A DNA stretch of 64,000 nt, taken from contig NZ_JASLGE010000079.1 of assembly GCF_030150285.1 (NCBI RefSeq), positions 119,832 to 183,831 of the forward strand, in the 5' to 3' direction. The DNA is from Pseudomonas sp. (GTDB taxonomy: Bacteria; Pseudomonadota; Gammaproteobacteria; Pseudomonadales; Pseudomonadaceae). Under the pieces are notes generated by a model, which did no database searches, had not been told where the DNA came from, and worked only from the letters and a program-made list of their open reading frames with translations. This document shows positions 25,228-33,916 of the stretch, in pieces (within the stretch, counting starts at the first letter, position 1; every line of letters begins with the position of its first letter). The translations under genes and the position numbers were made by a program.

Positions 25228-26291
25228 GACGTCTCTCCTGCATGTAATAGGTCGGCTGCACGTTTGAGCAGCTTCTTCACCGGAGCAGCAAGGCCCAGGC
25301 GCGGCGGGGTGGCGAGGTTATACCAGAGCCAATCCGCCTCGGCCACGTGGTGGCCGCGTGTATCGACGTGCACCAGCCACGGTTCGATGGCCAGTTGAAA
25401 GTGGCTGAAGGTGTGGGTCAGGCCAGGCAGTGCCTGCCGGTCGCCCAGGGCCAGTGAGTGCTGAAGCGCCAGGTGCTCGATGTCCTTGAGGTCATCCAGT
25501 TCAGGCAAGCTCCACAAACCGCCCCACAAACCGATCGACGGGCGGCGGTAAAGCAGGATCTCGCCCTCGGCGTTCGCCAGCAGCGGCATCAGGGTGCGCT
25601 TTTGCGGAATGGTTTTGCGTGGCTTGGGGATCGGGTAGCGGGTCTCGACGCCCAGTAAATGGGCTTCACAGCCAGGTTCAAGCGGGCACAGCAGGCAACT
25701 GGGTTTGCTGCGGGTACACAGCGTAGCCCCCATGTCCATCATCGCTTGGGTGTAAGCGTTGACACGGTCATGGGGCGTGAAACGCTCGGCGGTGGCCCAC
25801 AGTTGTTTGGCAACCTTGGGTTCGCCCGGGTAGCCCTCTTGCGCGGTGTAGCGGGCCAGCACGCGCTTGACGTTGCCGTCCAGGATCGGTGCGCGCAAGC
25901 CCATGCTCAGGCTGGCAATCGCCCCGGCGGTGGAGAGCCCGATGCCGGGCAGTTCGACCAGTTTCTCGACGTCTCGCGGGAATTCGCCTTCGTATTGCTC
26001 GACGACGATTTTCGCGGTTTTTTGCAAGTTTCGCGCTCGGGTGTAATAACCCAGGCCGGTCCACAGGTGCAGGACTTCGTCCTCGGGTGCGGCAGCCAGC
26101 GCTTCGACCGTTGGCAACGATGCCATAAACCGGTCGAAGTAATTGAGCACGGTGCTGACCTGGGTTTGCTGCAACATGATCTCGGACACCCACACCCGGT
26201 AAGGCGTAATGCCCTGTTGCCAGGGCAGGTCGTGGCGGCCGTGGCGGTCATACCAGTCCAGCACCGCCGCAGAGAATTGCTCGTCTCTCAT
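25224..26291 (-). CDS. mutY: A/G-specific adenine DNA glycosylase
   Basis: 355 aa, full length. Catalytic Glu in VSEIMLQQTQV, helix-hairpin-helix with catalytic Asp in LPGIGLSTAGAIAS and ILDGNVKRV, 4Fe-4S ligands in CTRSKPSCLLCPLEPGC (C-X6-C-X2-C-X5-C), and a C-terminal NUDIX-like 8-oxoG recognition domain (RTLMPLLANAEGE, GLWGGLWSLPE). It removes A mispaired with 8-oxoG. Overlaps asmA upstream and yggX downstream by four bases each, so the three genes are one operon. Confidence 0.96.
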   Translation of the reverse strand: MRDEQFSAAVLDWYDRHGRHDLPWQQGITPYRVWVSEIMLQQTQVSTVLNYFDRFMASLPTVEALAAAPEDEVLHLWTGLGYYTRARNLQKTAKIVVEQYEGEFPRDVEKLVELPGIGLSTAGAIASLSMGLRAPILDGNVKRVLARYTAQEGYPGEPKVAKQLWATAERFTPHDRVNAYTQAMMDMGATLCTRSKPSCLLCPLEPGCEAHLLGVETRYPIPKPRKTIPQKRTLMPLLANAEGEILLYRRPSIGLWGGLWSLPELDDLKDIEHLALQHSLALGDRQALPGLTHTFSHFQLAIEPWLVHVDTRGHHVAEADWLWYNLATPPRLGLAAPVKKLLKRAADLLHAGETS

Positions 26292-28501
26292 CGCTTAAAC
26301 AACCCTTTGAGGGCGTCTTTGAGCTCTGGGCTGACCTTGTCGCCCAGCTTCTCTTCCAGTTTTTCGCTGATCTTGTTACCGGCGATTTTGGCAGCCACCT
26401 TGCCCAGGCCTTCATTGTCCAGGCGGCACGCTTTGGCGCCCAGTTCCAGTGGGCCACGGCAGCGTAAGGGCAACTCGATACCCACAAAGTTCTTGCCGAC
26501 CTGACAGGCCGGGTCCGGCATGGCGCGGGTGTCGCCTTCGACCGTTATGCCGATGCGGTAGTCCATGCCCAGTACGCGCAGGTCAATGTCGCCGTCCCCT
26601 TTGACGCTCAAACCGGGAATGCGCACGATCAGGTCCGGGTTACTGGCCACGCCGTTGCGCACAACCAGGCTGCCCTTGAGGTCGTTGAACGGTGTGTCTT
26701 TGCCCCGGTTGGCAGCGCTGAGGGTTTTGCGGTTGAGTGTCGCGATGCCCCGGCACAGTTGTTGTTCAAGGTTGGCATTGAGCAGCACCCCGTCGTTCAG
26801 CGCGAAGCTGGCGGTGCCGTTGAGGCTTTGGATCAATGCGCGTTCGCTGTTGCCGCTGGCCGTTAGGTTGCTGTTAAGCGTCAACAGGCCAGTCACCGGA
26901 GGTTTTTGGCCCTGGCTTTGGAGGATTTTCTCGACAGGAACGTTATTGATGCGGGTTTGCAGGTTGATCATAGGCTGCAGGGGGCGCACATCCAGGCTGC
27001 CGTTGGCGGCGAAACTGCCCTTGTAGAGGTTGCCGCGCAGGCTCTCGAGCGTCAGCAGCCCTGCCTTGCCATTGGCTTTGAGCACCGCATTCTGGATCGG
27101 CAGTTTGCTGAGGGTCAGTTGGCCGACGCTGATGTCGGCATTCAGGTCCAGCGCCTTGAGGCGTGCCACTGGAATGATTTTGCTCGTGCTCCAGCCGCTG
27201 GTGGTCGGCGCTTGTGGCAGCGGCGAGTCACCCGATGCCGTCAGTGCCTGTGCTTCGCCGCCTTGTACTTCGGCCTGGCGCGCAACCTTGGCGCTGTTGC
27301 CATCGGCAGATTCCGGTGGCATGTAGCGATCGGCGTCGAACGTGTCGCCTTTGAGCTGGATACGCAGCGCTTGCTTGGCGAAATCATCAACCGCGACCTG
27401 GCCCGTGAACGTGCTGTTATCGACCTTCAGGTTAAGTTCGTCGAACACCACGCTGGTGGGCGTGCCTGTAAGGCGGGTGACCAGTTCGACCGCACTGAGG
27501 CTGCCCGGTGCCATGGCGGGAAGGGGATGGCCGATGCTGTCGAGGAATGTGGCCAGGTCGAGTTGGGCAACCGACAGGCCACCCGTTATCTGTGGCGTGG
27601 TATCGAGGTTGCGGGCCTTGAGCTCTCCAAGGGCGCGCAATTGGTTGGCCGAAAGCTTCAGGCTGTTCCATTCGGCGACGTTTGCAGCCAGATCTACCAA
27701 TAATTGGCCCTGAGCGGCGAATGTCATGGTTTTGCCTTGCAGCGGTTCGCCCGAGGCTTCACCGATAACTTTCATGTCCTCGAACTGATAGCGTTTGAGG
27801 ATACGGTCAAAACGCAGCTTGCCGTCGACCTCGGTCTTGACCCGAATGACCGGCTGGTTGGTGCCCAAGAAGGCCGTCAATTTGACCGGTGTACTGGTGG
27901 CTTCGTGGATGGGGCCGGTGCTCAACTGGATGCTTTCGGCGCTGAATTGCTGGCCGTTCTGCTCGTCGCTGTATTCCACGCGCGCGTTGTTCACGGTCAA
28001 GCTGTCGATATCCAGCTTGAGCGGCTGGCTGGACGTTTCCGGCTTGCTGACAGGCGCGGGGTCGCTACCGGCGGGTGCGGGGGCCGTGGCGGACGCGACG
28101 GGTTGACCAATGTCTTGCCAGTTGCCGTGGCCATTCTTGTCGCGGTTAAGCCGCAGGTTCAGGCCTTCAACACGGACATCGCTCATCTGCACTTCTTTAC
28201 GCAGCAGCGGCAGCACACGCACTGACAGACCCAGCATTTGCAATTCGGCAAACGGTTTGTTCGGGGCTGCCAGGGTTGCCACGCTGGCGTCGTGCAGTTC
28301 AAGGCCAAGCCAAGGGAACAGGCTCCAGCCGATATCGCCATTGAGGGTCAGCTCAATGTGGGCCTTGTCGCGGGCTATCTGGCGGATCTCGTCTTTATAG
28401 TCGTTGGGATCGAACAGATGGCTGAGGGCAAAGCCCAGGGCCACGATGATCAGCAACAGTCCGAGAAACACCAGACCCAGGATTTTGCCGAGCGCTTTCA
28501 T
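26288..28501 (-). CDS. AsmA family protein
   Basis: 737 aa. An N-terminal signal anchor (ILGLVFLGLLLIIVALGFAL) is followed by the AsmA N-terminal motif (FDPNDYKDEIRQIARDKAHIELTLNGDIGWSLFPWLGLEL split over the first 80 residues), a long beta-rich periplasmic body with a low-complexity Ala/Pro/Ser linker near 135-155, and the AsmA-like C-terminal repeat region (GLLTLNSNLTASGNSERALI). AsmA-type proteins are bridge-like and implicated in lipid transport or outer membrane assembly. First gene of the asmA-mutY-yggX run. Confidence 0.9.
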   Translation of the reverse strand: MKALGKILGLVFLGLLLIIVALGFALSHLFDPNDYKDEIRQIARDKAHIELTLNGDIGWSLFPWLGLELHDASVATLAAPNKPFAELQMLGLSVRVLPLLRKEVQMSDVRVEGLNLRLNRDKNGHGNWQDIGQPVASATAPAPAGSDPAPVSKPETSSQPLKLDIDSLTVNNARVEYSDEQNGQQFSAESIQLSTGPIHEATSTPVKLTAFLGTNQPVIRVKTEVDGKLRFDRILKRYQFEDMKVIGEASGEPLQGKTMTFAAQGQLLVDLAANVAEWNSLKLSANQLRALGELKARNLDTTPQITGGLSVAQLDLATFLDSIGHPLPAMAPGSLSAVELVTRLTGTPTSVVFDELNLKVDNSTFTGQVAVDDFAKQALRIQLKGDTFDADRYMPPESADGNSAKVARQAEVQGGEAQALTASGDSPLPQAPTTSGWSTSKIIPVARLKALDLNADISVGQLTLSKLPIQNAVLKANGKAGLLTLESLRGNLYKGSFAANGSLDVRPLQPMINLQTRINNVPVEKILQSQGQKPPVTGLLTLNSNLTASGNSERALIQSLNGTASFALNDGVLLNANLEQQLCRGIATLNRKTLSAANRGKDTPFNDLKGSLVVRNGVASNPDLIVRIPGLSVKGDGDIDLRVLGMDYRIGITVEGDTRAMPDPACQVGKNFVGIELPLRCRGPLELGAKACRLDNEGLGKVAAKIAGNKISEKLEEKLGDKVSPELKDALKGLFKR

Positions 28502-28796
28502 GGGCGAGTCCTTGTAAGTCTGAATAAGGGAAGTTTTAAAATTTAGCCGCAGAGTATAGCGCCACGCGCTGGCGGACTGGGGGGCGGATCGTTCCAGATC
28601 AGTTGCATGATGAAACAGCGTATCAACAGGGGCTTTGTCCTACACTCCAGTGGTAATCTCGGGCTGTTTTTCAGACCTTCTGCGGCGAATTGTCTCGCCC
28701 TGAACGTGACTCCAAATAATGGCTGTGTGCCGCAAGGTGCCAAAGCCGGGGGTCATGCGTGTCTGGGAGGCGTGTTCATACATGGGGGAGACACCA

Positions 28797-30455
28797 ATGA
28801 CTACAAGTACTGCTGCGGGCATTGCCTCGCCGCCTGCGTTCCTGTCCAAGGAGCGCATTATTGCTAAACCCGGTTTCAACCGCTGGCTGGTTCCGCCTGC
28901 CGCACTGGCCATCCACCTGTGCATCGGTATGGCCTATGGCTTTTCGGTGTTCTGGATACCGTTGTCCAAGGCTTTGGGCGTGACTGCGCCCGTGGCCTGT
29001 GCGCCTGACATGAGCTTTATCGCTCAAGTGTTTTCGTCGCAATGCGACTGGCCCATTTCAATGCTTGGCTGGATCTACACGCTGTTTTTCATTTTTCTCG
29101 GGTGCTCGGCCGCGGTCTGGGGTGGCTGGCTTGAACATGCTGGCCCGCGCAAGGCCGGTGTGGTGTCGGCGCTGTGCTGGTGCGGCGGCCTGCTGATTTC
29201 TGCCTTGGGCATCTACACCCATCAGATCTGGCTGATGTGGCTGGGTTCGGGGGTTATTGGTGGTATTGGGCTGGGCCTGGGCTATATCTCACCCGTTTCG
29301 ACGCTGATCAAGTGGTTCCCGGATAAACGCGGCATGGCGACTGGCATGGCGATCATGGGCTTTGGTGGCGGTGCCATGGTGGGGGCACCGCTGGCGGCTG
29401 TCCTCATGGGGCATTTCGCCGGGCCGGATGGCGTGGGCGTGTGGCAGAGCTTTGTGGTGATGGCACTCATTTACTTTGTGTTCATGATCGGCGGTGCTTT
29501 GTCTTACCGCGTGCCGCCTACGGGTTGGAAACCTGAAGGCTGGTCGCCACCGGTGAAAAAAGCGGCCAACGCCATGATTACCCAGCGCCACGTGCACGTG
29601 AGTGTGGCCTGGAAAACCCCGCAGTTTGCGCTGGTGTGGCTGGTGTTGTGCCTGAACGTGTCGGCGGGTATCGGCATTCTGGGCATGGCGTCGCCGTTGC
29701 TGCAGGAAGTGTTTGCCGGCAAGTTGCTGGGTAACGGCCTGACCTTCAGCGAACTGGACGCCGGCCAGTTAGTGCAAATTGCAGCCATTGCCGCCGGTTT
29801 CACCGGCTTGCTGAGCCTGTTCAATATTGGCGGTCGTTTCTTCTGGGCTTCGTTCTCGGATTATCTGGGGCGCAAAAACACCTACTTCGTGTTCTTTGCC
29901 CTGGGCTTTGCGCTGTACGCGATGATCCCGAACCTCGGCCATCTGGGCAACATCTCGCTGTTTGTGGCGGCGTTCTGCATCATTCTGTCGATGTACGGCG
30001 GCGGTTTTGCCACGGTGCCGGCGTATCTGGCGGATCTGTTCGGCACACAAATGGTGGGCGCGATTCACGGGCGCCTGCTGACCGCTTGGGCGGCAGCGGG
30101 CGTGCTGGGGCCGGTCTTGGTCAACTACTTGCGTGAGTACCAGTTGAGCATCGGTGTGGAGCGAGCGGCGGCGTATGACATCACCCTGTACATTCTTGCC
30201 GGCCTGCTGGTGCTGGGCTTTCTCTGCAACCTGCTGGTGCGGCCGGTGGCGGACAAGTACTTCATGACCGATGCCGAACTGGCCGCCGAGCAAGCGCTGG
30301 GGCATGACAAGGGGGCCGATTCGACGACCTCGCTGGAGTGGAAAGCCGAAGCGGGCAGCCGGCCTTTGGTGATCGCTGCATGGCTGGCCGTGGGCATTCC
30401 ATTGTTGTGGGGCGTGTGGGTCACGGTGCAGAAAACGGCGGTGTTGTTTAACTAA
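28797..30455 (+). CDS. OFA-family MFS transporter (oxalate/formate antiporter-like)
   Basis: 552 aa from ATG 28797, which has GGGGGAG upstream; an earlier in-frame ATG lacks a ribosome site. Major facilitator with 12 segments: HLCIGMAYGFSVFWIPLSKALG at TM1, GSGVIGGIGLGLGYISPVSTLIKWFPDKRGMATGMAI (two motifs of the OFA family) and RFFWASFSDYLGRK in the second half. The insertion after TM2 containing two Cys (CAPDMSFIAQVFSSQCDW) is long for MFS and typical of this OFA subgroup. The cargo is a small organic anion in general; oxalate is not proven. No oxalate-degrading gene is adjacent. Confidence 0.85.
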   Translation: MTTSTAAGIASPPAFLSKERIIAKPGFNRWLVPPAALAIHLCIGMAYGFSVFWIPLSKALGVTAPVACAPDMSFIAQVFSSQCDWPISMLGWIYTLFFIFLGCSAAVWGGWLEHAGPRKAGVVSALCWCGGLLISALGIYTHQIWLMWLGSGVIGGIGLGLGYISPVSTLIKWFPDKRGMATGMAIMGFGGGAMVGAPLAAVLMGHFAGPDGVGVWQSFVVMALIYFVFMIGGALSYRVPPTGWKPEGWSPPVKKAANAMITQRHVHVSVAWKTPQFALVWLVLCLNVSAGIGILGMASPLLQEVFAGKLLGNGLTFSELDAGQLVQIAAIAAGFTGLLSLFNIGGRFFWASFSDYLGRKNTYFVFFALGFALYAMIPNLGHLGNISLFVAAFCIILSMYGGGFATVPAYLADLFGTQMVGAIHGRLLTAWAAAGVLGPVLVNYLREYQLSIGVERAAAYDITLYILAGLLVLGFLCNLLVRPVADKYFMTDAELAAEQALGHDKGADSTTSLEWKAEAGSRPLVIAAWLAVGIPLLWGVWVTVQKTAVLFN

Positions 30456-30470
30456 CCCCGTGGTTAATCG

Positions 30471-30546
30471 GTAGGAGCGGTCGGTCGACGTTCGATTGCC
30501 TGCGATCTTTTCAATGCTCAAAAGATCGCGGGCCCGCTCGCTCCTG
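30471..30546. repeat. REP-type hairpin
   Basis: GTAGGAGCGG...GATC...AAAAGATCGCGGGCCCGCTCGCTCCTGC forms an imperfect inverted repeat between the MFS gene and the his operon; one of several REP-type sequences in the window. Confidence 0.65.
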
Positions 30547-30601
30547 CAGGGTTTTACGTACGCTCATCCCCTTCCATGTTTCTGTTTGCCTGACCCGTGC
30601 C

Positions 30602-30607
30602 TATAAT
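30602..30607 (+). promoter_or_regulatory. probable -10 element of hisB operon promoter
   Basis: A perfect TATAAT lies 39 bp before the hisB start in the only gap upstream. The -35 is weak: TTTCTG at 17-bp spacing. It would give a short leader of about 30 nt, leaving no room for a his attenuator peptide. Confidence 0.4.
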
Positions 30608-30645
30608 GGCCACCTTTTTCGCCCAATGATTTTGCGGAGCTGGTG

Positions 30646-31239
30646 ATGGCCGAACGTAAGGCGTCAGTCGAGCGCGATACTCTGGAAACCCAGATTAAAG
30701 CCTCGATCAACTTGGATGGTACCGGTAAGGCCCGATTTGATATCGGCGTTCCTTTTCTTGAGCACATGCTCGACCAGATCGCCCGACATGGGCTGATCGA
30801 CCTGGACATCGAGTGCAAAGGCGACCTGCATATCGACGATCACCATACCGTCGAAGATGTTGGCATTACCCTGGGCAAGGCCTTCAGCCAGGCGGTCGGC
30901 GACAAAAAAGGCATGACCCGCTACGGTCACGCTTATGTTCCGCTGGATGAAGCACTGTCGCGTGTGGTTATCGACTTTTCTGGCCGTCCGGGCCTGCAAA
31001 TGCACATCCCCTATACCCGCGCTACCGTCGGCGGCTTCGATGTTGACCTGTTTCAGGAGTTCTTCCAGGGCTTCGTGAACCACGCCAACGTGACGCTGCA
31101 CATCGATACCCTGCGCGGCACCAACACTCACCACCAGATCGAAACCGTGTTCAAGGCGTTCGGTCGTGCACTGCGCATGGCAATCACGCTTGACGAGCGT
31201 ATGGCTGGGCAAATGCCTTCGACCAAGGGCGTGCTCTGA
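30646..31239 (+). CDS. hisB: imidazoleglycerol-phosphate dehydratase
   Basis: 197 aa from ATG 30646 (a GTG directly before it is also in frame); this is the monofunctional dehydratase without the histidinol-phosphatase domain of E. coli HisB. Metal-binding motifs DDHHTVEDVG and the later NTHHQIET are present, with FLEHMLDQIARHG. It converts imidazoleglycerol phosphate to imidazole acetol phosphate. First gene of hisB-hisH-DUF2164-hisA-hisF; its last base overlaps the hisH start. Confidence 0.97.
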   Translation: MAERKASVERDTLETQIKASINLDGTGKARFDIGVPFLEHMLDQIARHGLIDLDIECKGDLHIDDHHTVEDVGITLGKAFSQAVGDKKGMTRYGHAYVPLDEALSRVVIDFSGRPGLQMHIPYTRATVGGFDVDLFQEFFQGFVNHANVTLHIDTLRGTNTHHQIETVFKAFGRALRMAITLDERMAGQMPSTKGVL

Positions 31240-31877
31240 TGCAGACAGTGGCGGTAATCGATTACGGCATGGGCAACCTGCATTCGGTGGCCAAGGCGCT
31301 GGAGCACGTAGGTGCCGGGCGTGTGCTGATCACCAGTGATGCCGATGTGATTCGCGAAGCTGACCGTGTGGTGTTTCCCGGTGTGGGCGCGATTCGCGAC
31401 TGCATGGCTGAAATCCGCCGCTTGGGTTTCGACTCGCTGGTGCGCGAAGTCAGCAAGGACCGGCCCTTTCTCGGGATTTGTGTGGGCATGCAAGCCTTGC
31501 TCGATAGCAGTGAAGAGAACGGCGGCGTTGATTGCATCGGACTGTTCCCGGGCCAGGTGAAATTTTTCGGCAAAGACCTGCACGAAGATGGCGAGCACCT
31601 TAAAGTGCCGCACATGGGCTGGAACGAGGTGCAGCAGAAGGTCGACCACCCGCTGTGGCACAGCATCCCGGACCTGGCGCGCTTTTATTTTGTGCACAGT
31701 TACTACATCGCGGCGGGCAATCCTCGCCAGGTGGTCGGTGGCGGGCATTACGGCGTCGATTTTGCGGCCGCGCTGGCCGAAGGGTCGCGTTTCGCGGTGC
31801 AGTTCCACCCTGAAAAAAGCCATACCCACGGCTTGCAGTTGCTGGAGAACTTCGTGGCTTGGGACGGGCGCTGGTAA
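31239..31877 (+). CDS. hisH: imidazole glycerol phosphate synthase, glutaminase subunit
   Basis: 212 aa class I glutamine amidotransferase. Catalytic Cys in LGICVGMQALL, with His and Glu in VQFHPEKSHTHG; oxyanion strand VFPGVGAI. It releases ammonia from glutamine to HisF. Overlaps the stop of hisB and shares TAATG with the DUF2164 gene. Confidence 0.97.
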   Translation: MQTVAVIDYGMGNLHSVAKALEHVGAGRVLITSDADVIREADRVVFPGVGAIRDCMAEIRRLGFDSLVREVSKDRPFLGICVGMQALLDSSEENGGVDCIGLFPGQVKFFGKDLHEDGEHLKVPHMGWNEVQQKVDHPLWHSIPDLARFYFVHSYYIAAGNPRQVVGGGHYGVDFAAALAEGSRFAVQFHPEKSHTHGLQLLENFVAWDGRW

Positions 31878-32134
31878 TGGCCCCCCGCAAGAAGCCGCCG
31901 ATCCTCACGCTCACACCCGAGCAAGAGAGCGAAGCCAACAGCAAGATCAAACGCTTTATGCAAGATCGCTTTGAACTGGACCTGGGTTCGTTCGAAGCGG
32001 CTGAGATCCTGGAACTGTTCACCCGCGAAATCGCGCCGCATTACTACAACCGCGCGATTTTCGATGTACAGGCGCACCTCAAAGAGAGGTTCGAGAGCAT
32101 CGAAAGCGACGTGTGGGCGCTCGAAAAGAATTGA
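31877..32134 (+). CDS. DUF2164 family protein
   Basis: 85 aa from ATG 31877 (TAATG overlap with hisH). Small helical protein: basic N-terminus (APRKKPPILTLTPEQ), then KIKRFMQDRFELDLGSFEAA, LFTREIAPHYYNRAIFDV, ERFESIESDVWALE. This matches DUF2164, a family of unknown function. It is embedded in the his operon between hisH and hisA; the coupling suggests co-expression but not a role in histidine synthesis. Confidence 0.85.
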   Translation: MAPRKKPPILTLTPEQESEANSKIKRFMQDRFELDLGSFEAAEILELFTREIAPHYYNRAIFDVQAHLKERFESIESDVWALEKN

Positions 32135-32143
32135 GTCAGCTGA

Positions 32144-32227
32144 AAGCCTCAAGCTAATAGCCGCAAGTTAGAGCGAGACCTCACTCCGCTTTTTCTTGCC
32201 GCTTGCCGCTCAAAACTTGCAGCTCTT
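32144..32227. repeat. CAAGCT-type intergenic repeat, copy 1
   Basis: Begins AAGCCTCAAGCT and ends with TTTTTCTTGCCGCTTGCCGCT and TTGCAGCTCTT. It is related to copy 2 (32993-33063). Internal CAAGCT/AGCTTG complementarity gives a stem-like imperfect inverted repeat inside the his operon. Confidence 0.55.
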
Positions 32228-32244
32228 ACGACGTAGGAGAAAGC

Positions 32245-32994
32245 ATGCTAATTATCCCCGCTATCGATCTTAAAGACGGTGCCTGTGTTCGCCTGCGCCA
32301 AGGCCGCATGGAAGATTCCACGGTGTTTTCCGATGACCCGGTGAGCATGGCTGCCAAATGGGTAGACGGCGGTTGCCGCCGCCTGCACCTGGTTGACCTG
32401 AACGGCGCTTTCGAAGGCCAGCCCGTCAATGGTGAGGTGGTGACCGCCATCGCCAAGCGCTACCCGCAATTGCCGATCCAGATCGGCGGCGGCATCCGTT
32501 CGCTTGAAACCATTGAGCATTACGTCAAGGCGGGCGTCAGCTACGTAATCATCGGCACCAAAGCGGTAAAGGATCCGGCCTTTGTTGCCGAAGCCTGCCG
32601 TGCGTTCCCGGGCAAGATCATTGTGGGCCTGGACGCCAAAGATGGTTTCGTGGCCACTGACGGCTGGGCTGAAATCAGCACGGTCAATGTTATCGACCTG
32701 GCCAAGCAGTTTGAGTCAGACGGCGTGTCGTCCATTGTTTATACCGACATCGCCAAAGACGGCATGATGCAAGGTTGTAACGTGAGCTACACCGCGGCGC
32801 TGGCAGCGGCCACCCGCATACCGGTGATCGCGTCGGGCGGCATCCACAACCTGGGCGATATCAAAGCCCTGCTGGACGCCAAGGCCCCTGGCATTATCGG
32901 TGCCATCACCGGCCGGGCGATCTACGAAGGCACCCTGGATGTGGCTGAGGCTCAGGCCTTTTGTGACAGCTACGCGGCCAGCTCCAAGTCATAA
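32245..32994 (+). CDS. hisA: phosphoribosylformimino-AICAR-phosphate isomerase
   Basis: 249 aa (beta/alpha)8 barrel from ATG 32245, preceded by TAGGAG. Starts MLIIPAIDLKDGACVRLRQG with the first catalytic Asp; the second is in IIVGLDAKDGFV. Half-barrel phosphate loops QIGGGIRS and VIASGGIHN are present. Converts ProFAR to PRFAR, the HisF substrate. Confidence 0.97.
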   Translation: MLIIPAIDLKDGACVRLRQGRMEDSTVFSDDPVSMAAKWVDGGCRRLHLVDLNGAFEGQPVNGEVVTAIAKRYPQLPIQIGGGIRSLETIEHYVKAGVSYVIIGTKAVKDPAFVAEACRAFPGKIIVGLDAKDGFVATDGWAEISTVNVIDLAKQFESDGVSSIVYTDIAKDGMMQGCNVSYTAALAAATRIPVIASGGIHNLGDIKALLDAKAPGIIGAITGRAIYEGTLDVAEAQAFCDSYAASSKS

Positions 32995-33063
32995 GCCTCA
33001 AGCTGCAAGTTAAAGTGCGACCGCGTTCTGCCTTTTCTTGCAGCTTGAAGCCTGCAGCTTCTT
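32993..33063. repeat. CAAGCT-type intergenic repeat, copy 2
   Basis: AAGCCTCAAGCTGCAAGTT...TTCTTGCAGCTTGAAGCCTGCAGCTTCTT fills the hisA-hisF gap. AAGCTGCAAG and CTTGCAGCTT are complementary arms. Same family as the repeat before hisA. Confidence 0.6.
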
Positions 33064-33080
33064 AATCGGAGATTAAGCTT

Positions 33081-33851
33081 TTGGCGTTAGCTAAGCGCAT
33101 CATCCCTTGCCTGGACGTGGATAACGGTCGGGTTGTGAAGGGCGTCAAGTTCGAGAACATCCGCGATGCGGGCGACCCGGTAGAAATCGCTCGCCGTTAC
33201 AACGAGCAGGGTGCTGACGAGATTACCTTTCTCGACATCACCGCCAGCGTCGACGGTCGTGATACCACGCTGCATACCGTCGAGCGCATGGCCAGCCAGG
33301 TATTTATCCCGCTAACCGTGGGCGGTGGCGTGCGCTGCATCCAGGACATCCGCAACTTGCTCAATGCCGGTGCCGACAAGGTGTCGATCAATACGGCAGC
33401 GGTGTTTAACCCGGAGTTCGTAGGCGAAGCCGCGCAACATTTCGGCTCGCAGTGCATCGTCGTCGCCATTGATGCCAAGAAAGTCTCCGGGCCGGGCGAA
33501 ACCCCGCGCTGGGAAATCTTCACCCACGGCGGTCGCAAGCCTACCGGGCTTGATGCGGTCGAGTGGGCAATGAAGATGGAAGGCCTGGGCGCGGGTGAAA
33601 TCCTGCTGACCAGCATGGACCAGGATGGTATGAAAAACGGCTTTGACCTGGGCGTTACCCGTGCCATCAGCGATGCGCTGGGCATTCCGGTGATTGCCTC
33701 GGGCGGTGTCGGCAACCTGCAGCATTTGGCTGACGGCATCCTTGAAGGTCACGCCAGTGCAGTATTGGCGGCGAGTATTTTCCACTTCGGCGAATACACC
33801 GTGCCAGAAGCCAAGGCCTATATGGCTGAGCGCGGGATTGTGGTGCGCTGA
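33081..33851 (+). CDS. hisF: imidazole glycerol phosphate synthase, cyclase subunit
   Basis: 256 aa, full length, starting at TTG 33081 with CGGAGA about ten bases upstream; no ATG is available before the conserved AKRIIPCLDVDNGRVVKGV. Catalytic Asp residues are in CLDVD and VVAIDAKK; loops VGGGVRC and VIASGGVGN are intact. It uses ammonia from HisH to make IGP and AICAR. Last his gene here; the AT-rich pseudoprotease patch follows immediately. Confidence 0.97.
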   Translation: MALAKRIIPCLDVDNGRVVKGVKFENIRDAGDPVEIARRYNEQGADEITFLDITASVDGRDTTLHTVERMASQVFIPLTVGGGVRCIQDIRNLLNAGADKVSINTAAVFNPEFVGEAAQHFGSQCIVVAIDAKKVSGPGETPRWEIFTHGGRKPTGLDAVEWAMKMEGLGAGEILLTSMDQDGMKNGFDLGVTRAISDALGIPVIASGGVGNLQHLADGILEGHASAVLAASIFHFGEYTVPEAKAYMAERGIVVR

Positions 33852-33857
33852 CCACTT

Positions 33858-33892
33858 GCCTGCCGCGCCTGATAACAAGGGGCGTGGCAGGC
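33858..33892 (+). terminator. GC-rich hairpin after hisF
   Basis: GCCTGCCGCGCC pairs with GGGGCGTGGCAGGC, a strong stem just past the hisF stop, but without a T-run; possible terminator or mRNA-stabilising stem. Confidence 0.45.
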
Positions 33893-33916
33893 ATGTGCCT
33901 GGGCAGCAAGCGTGGG

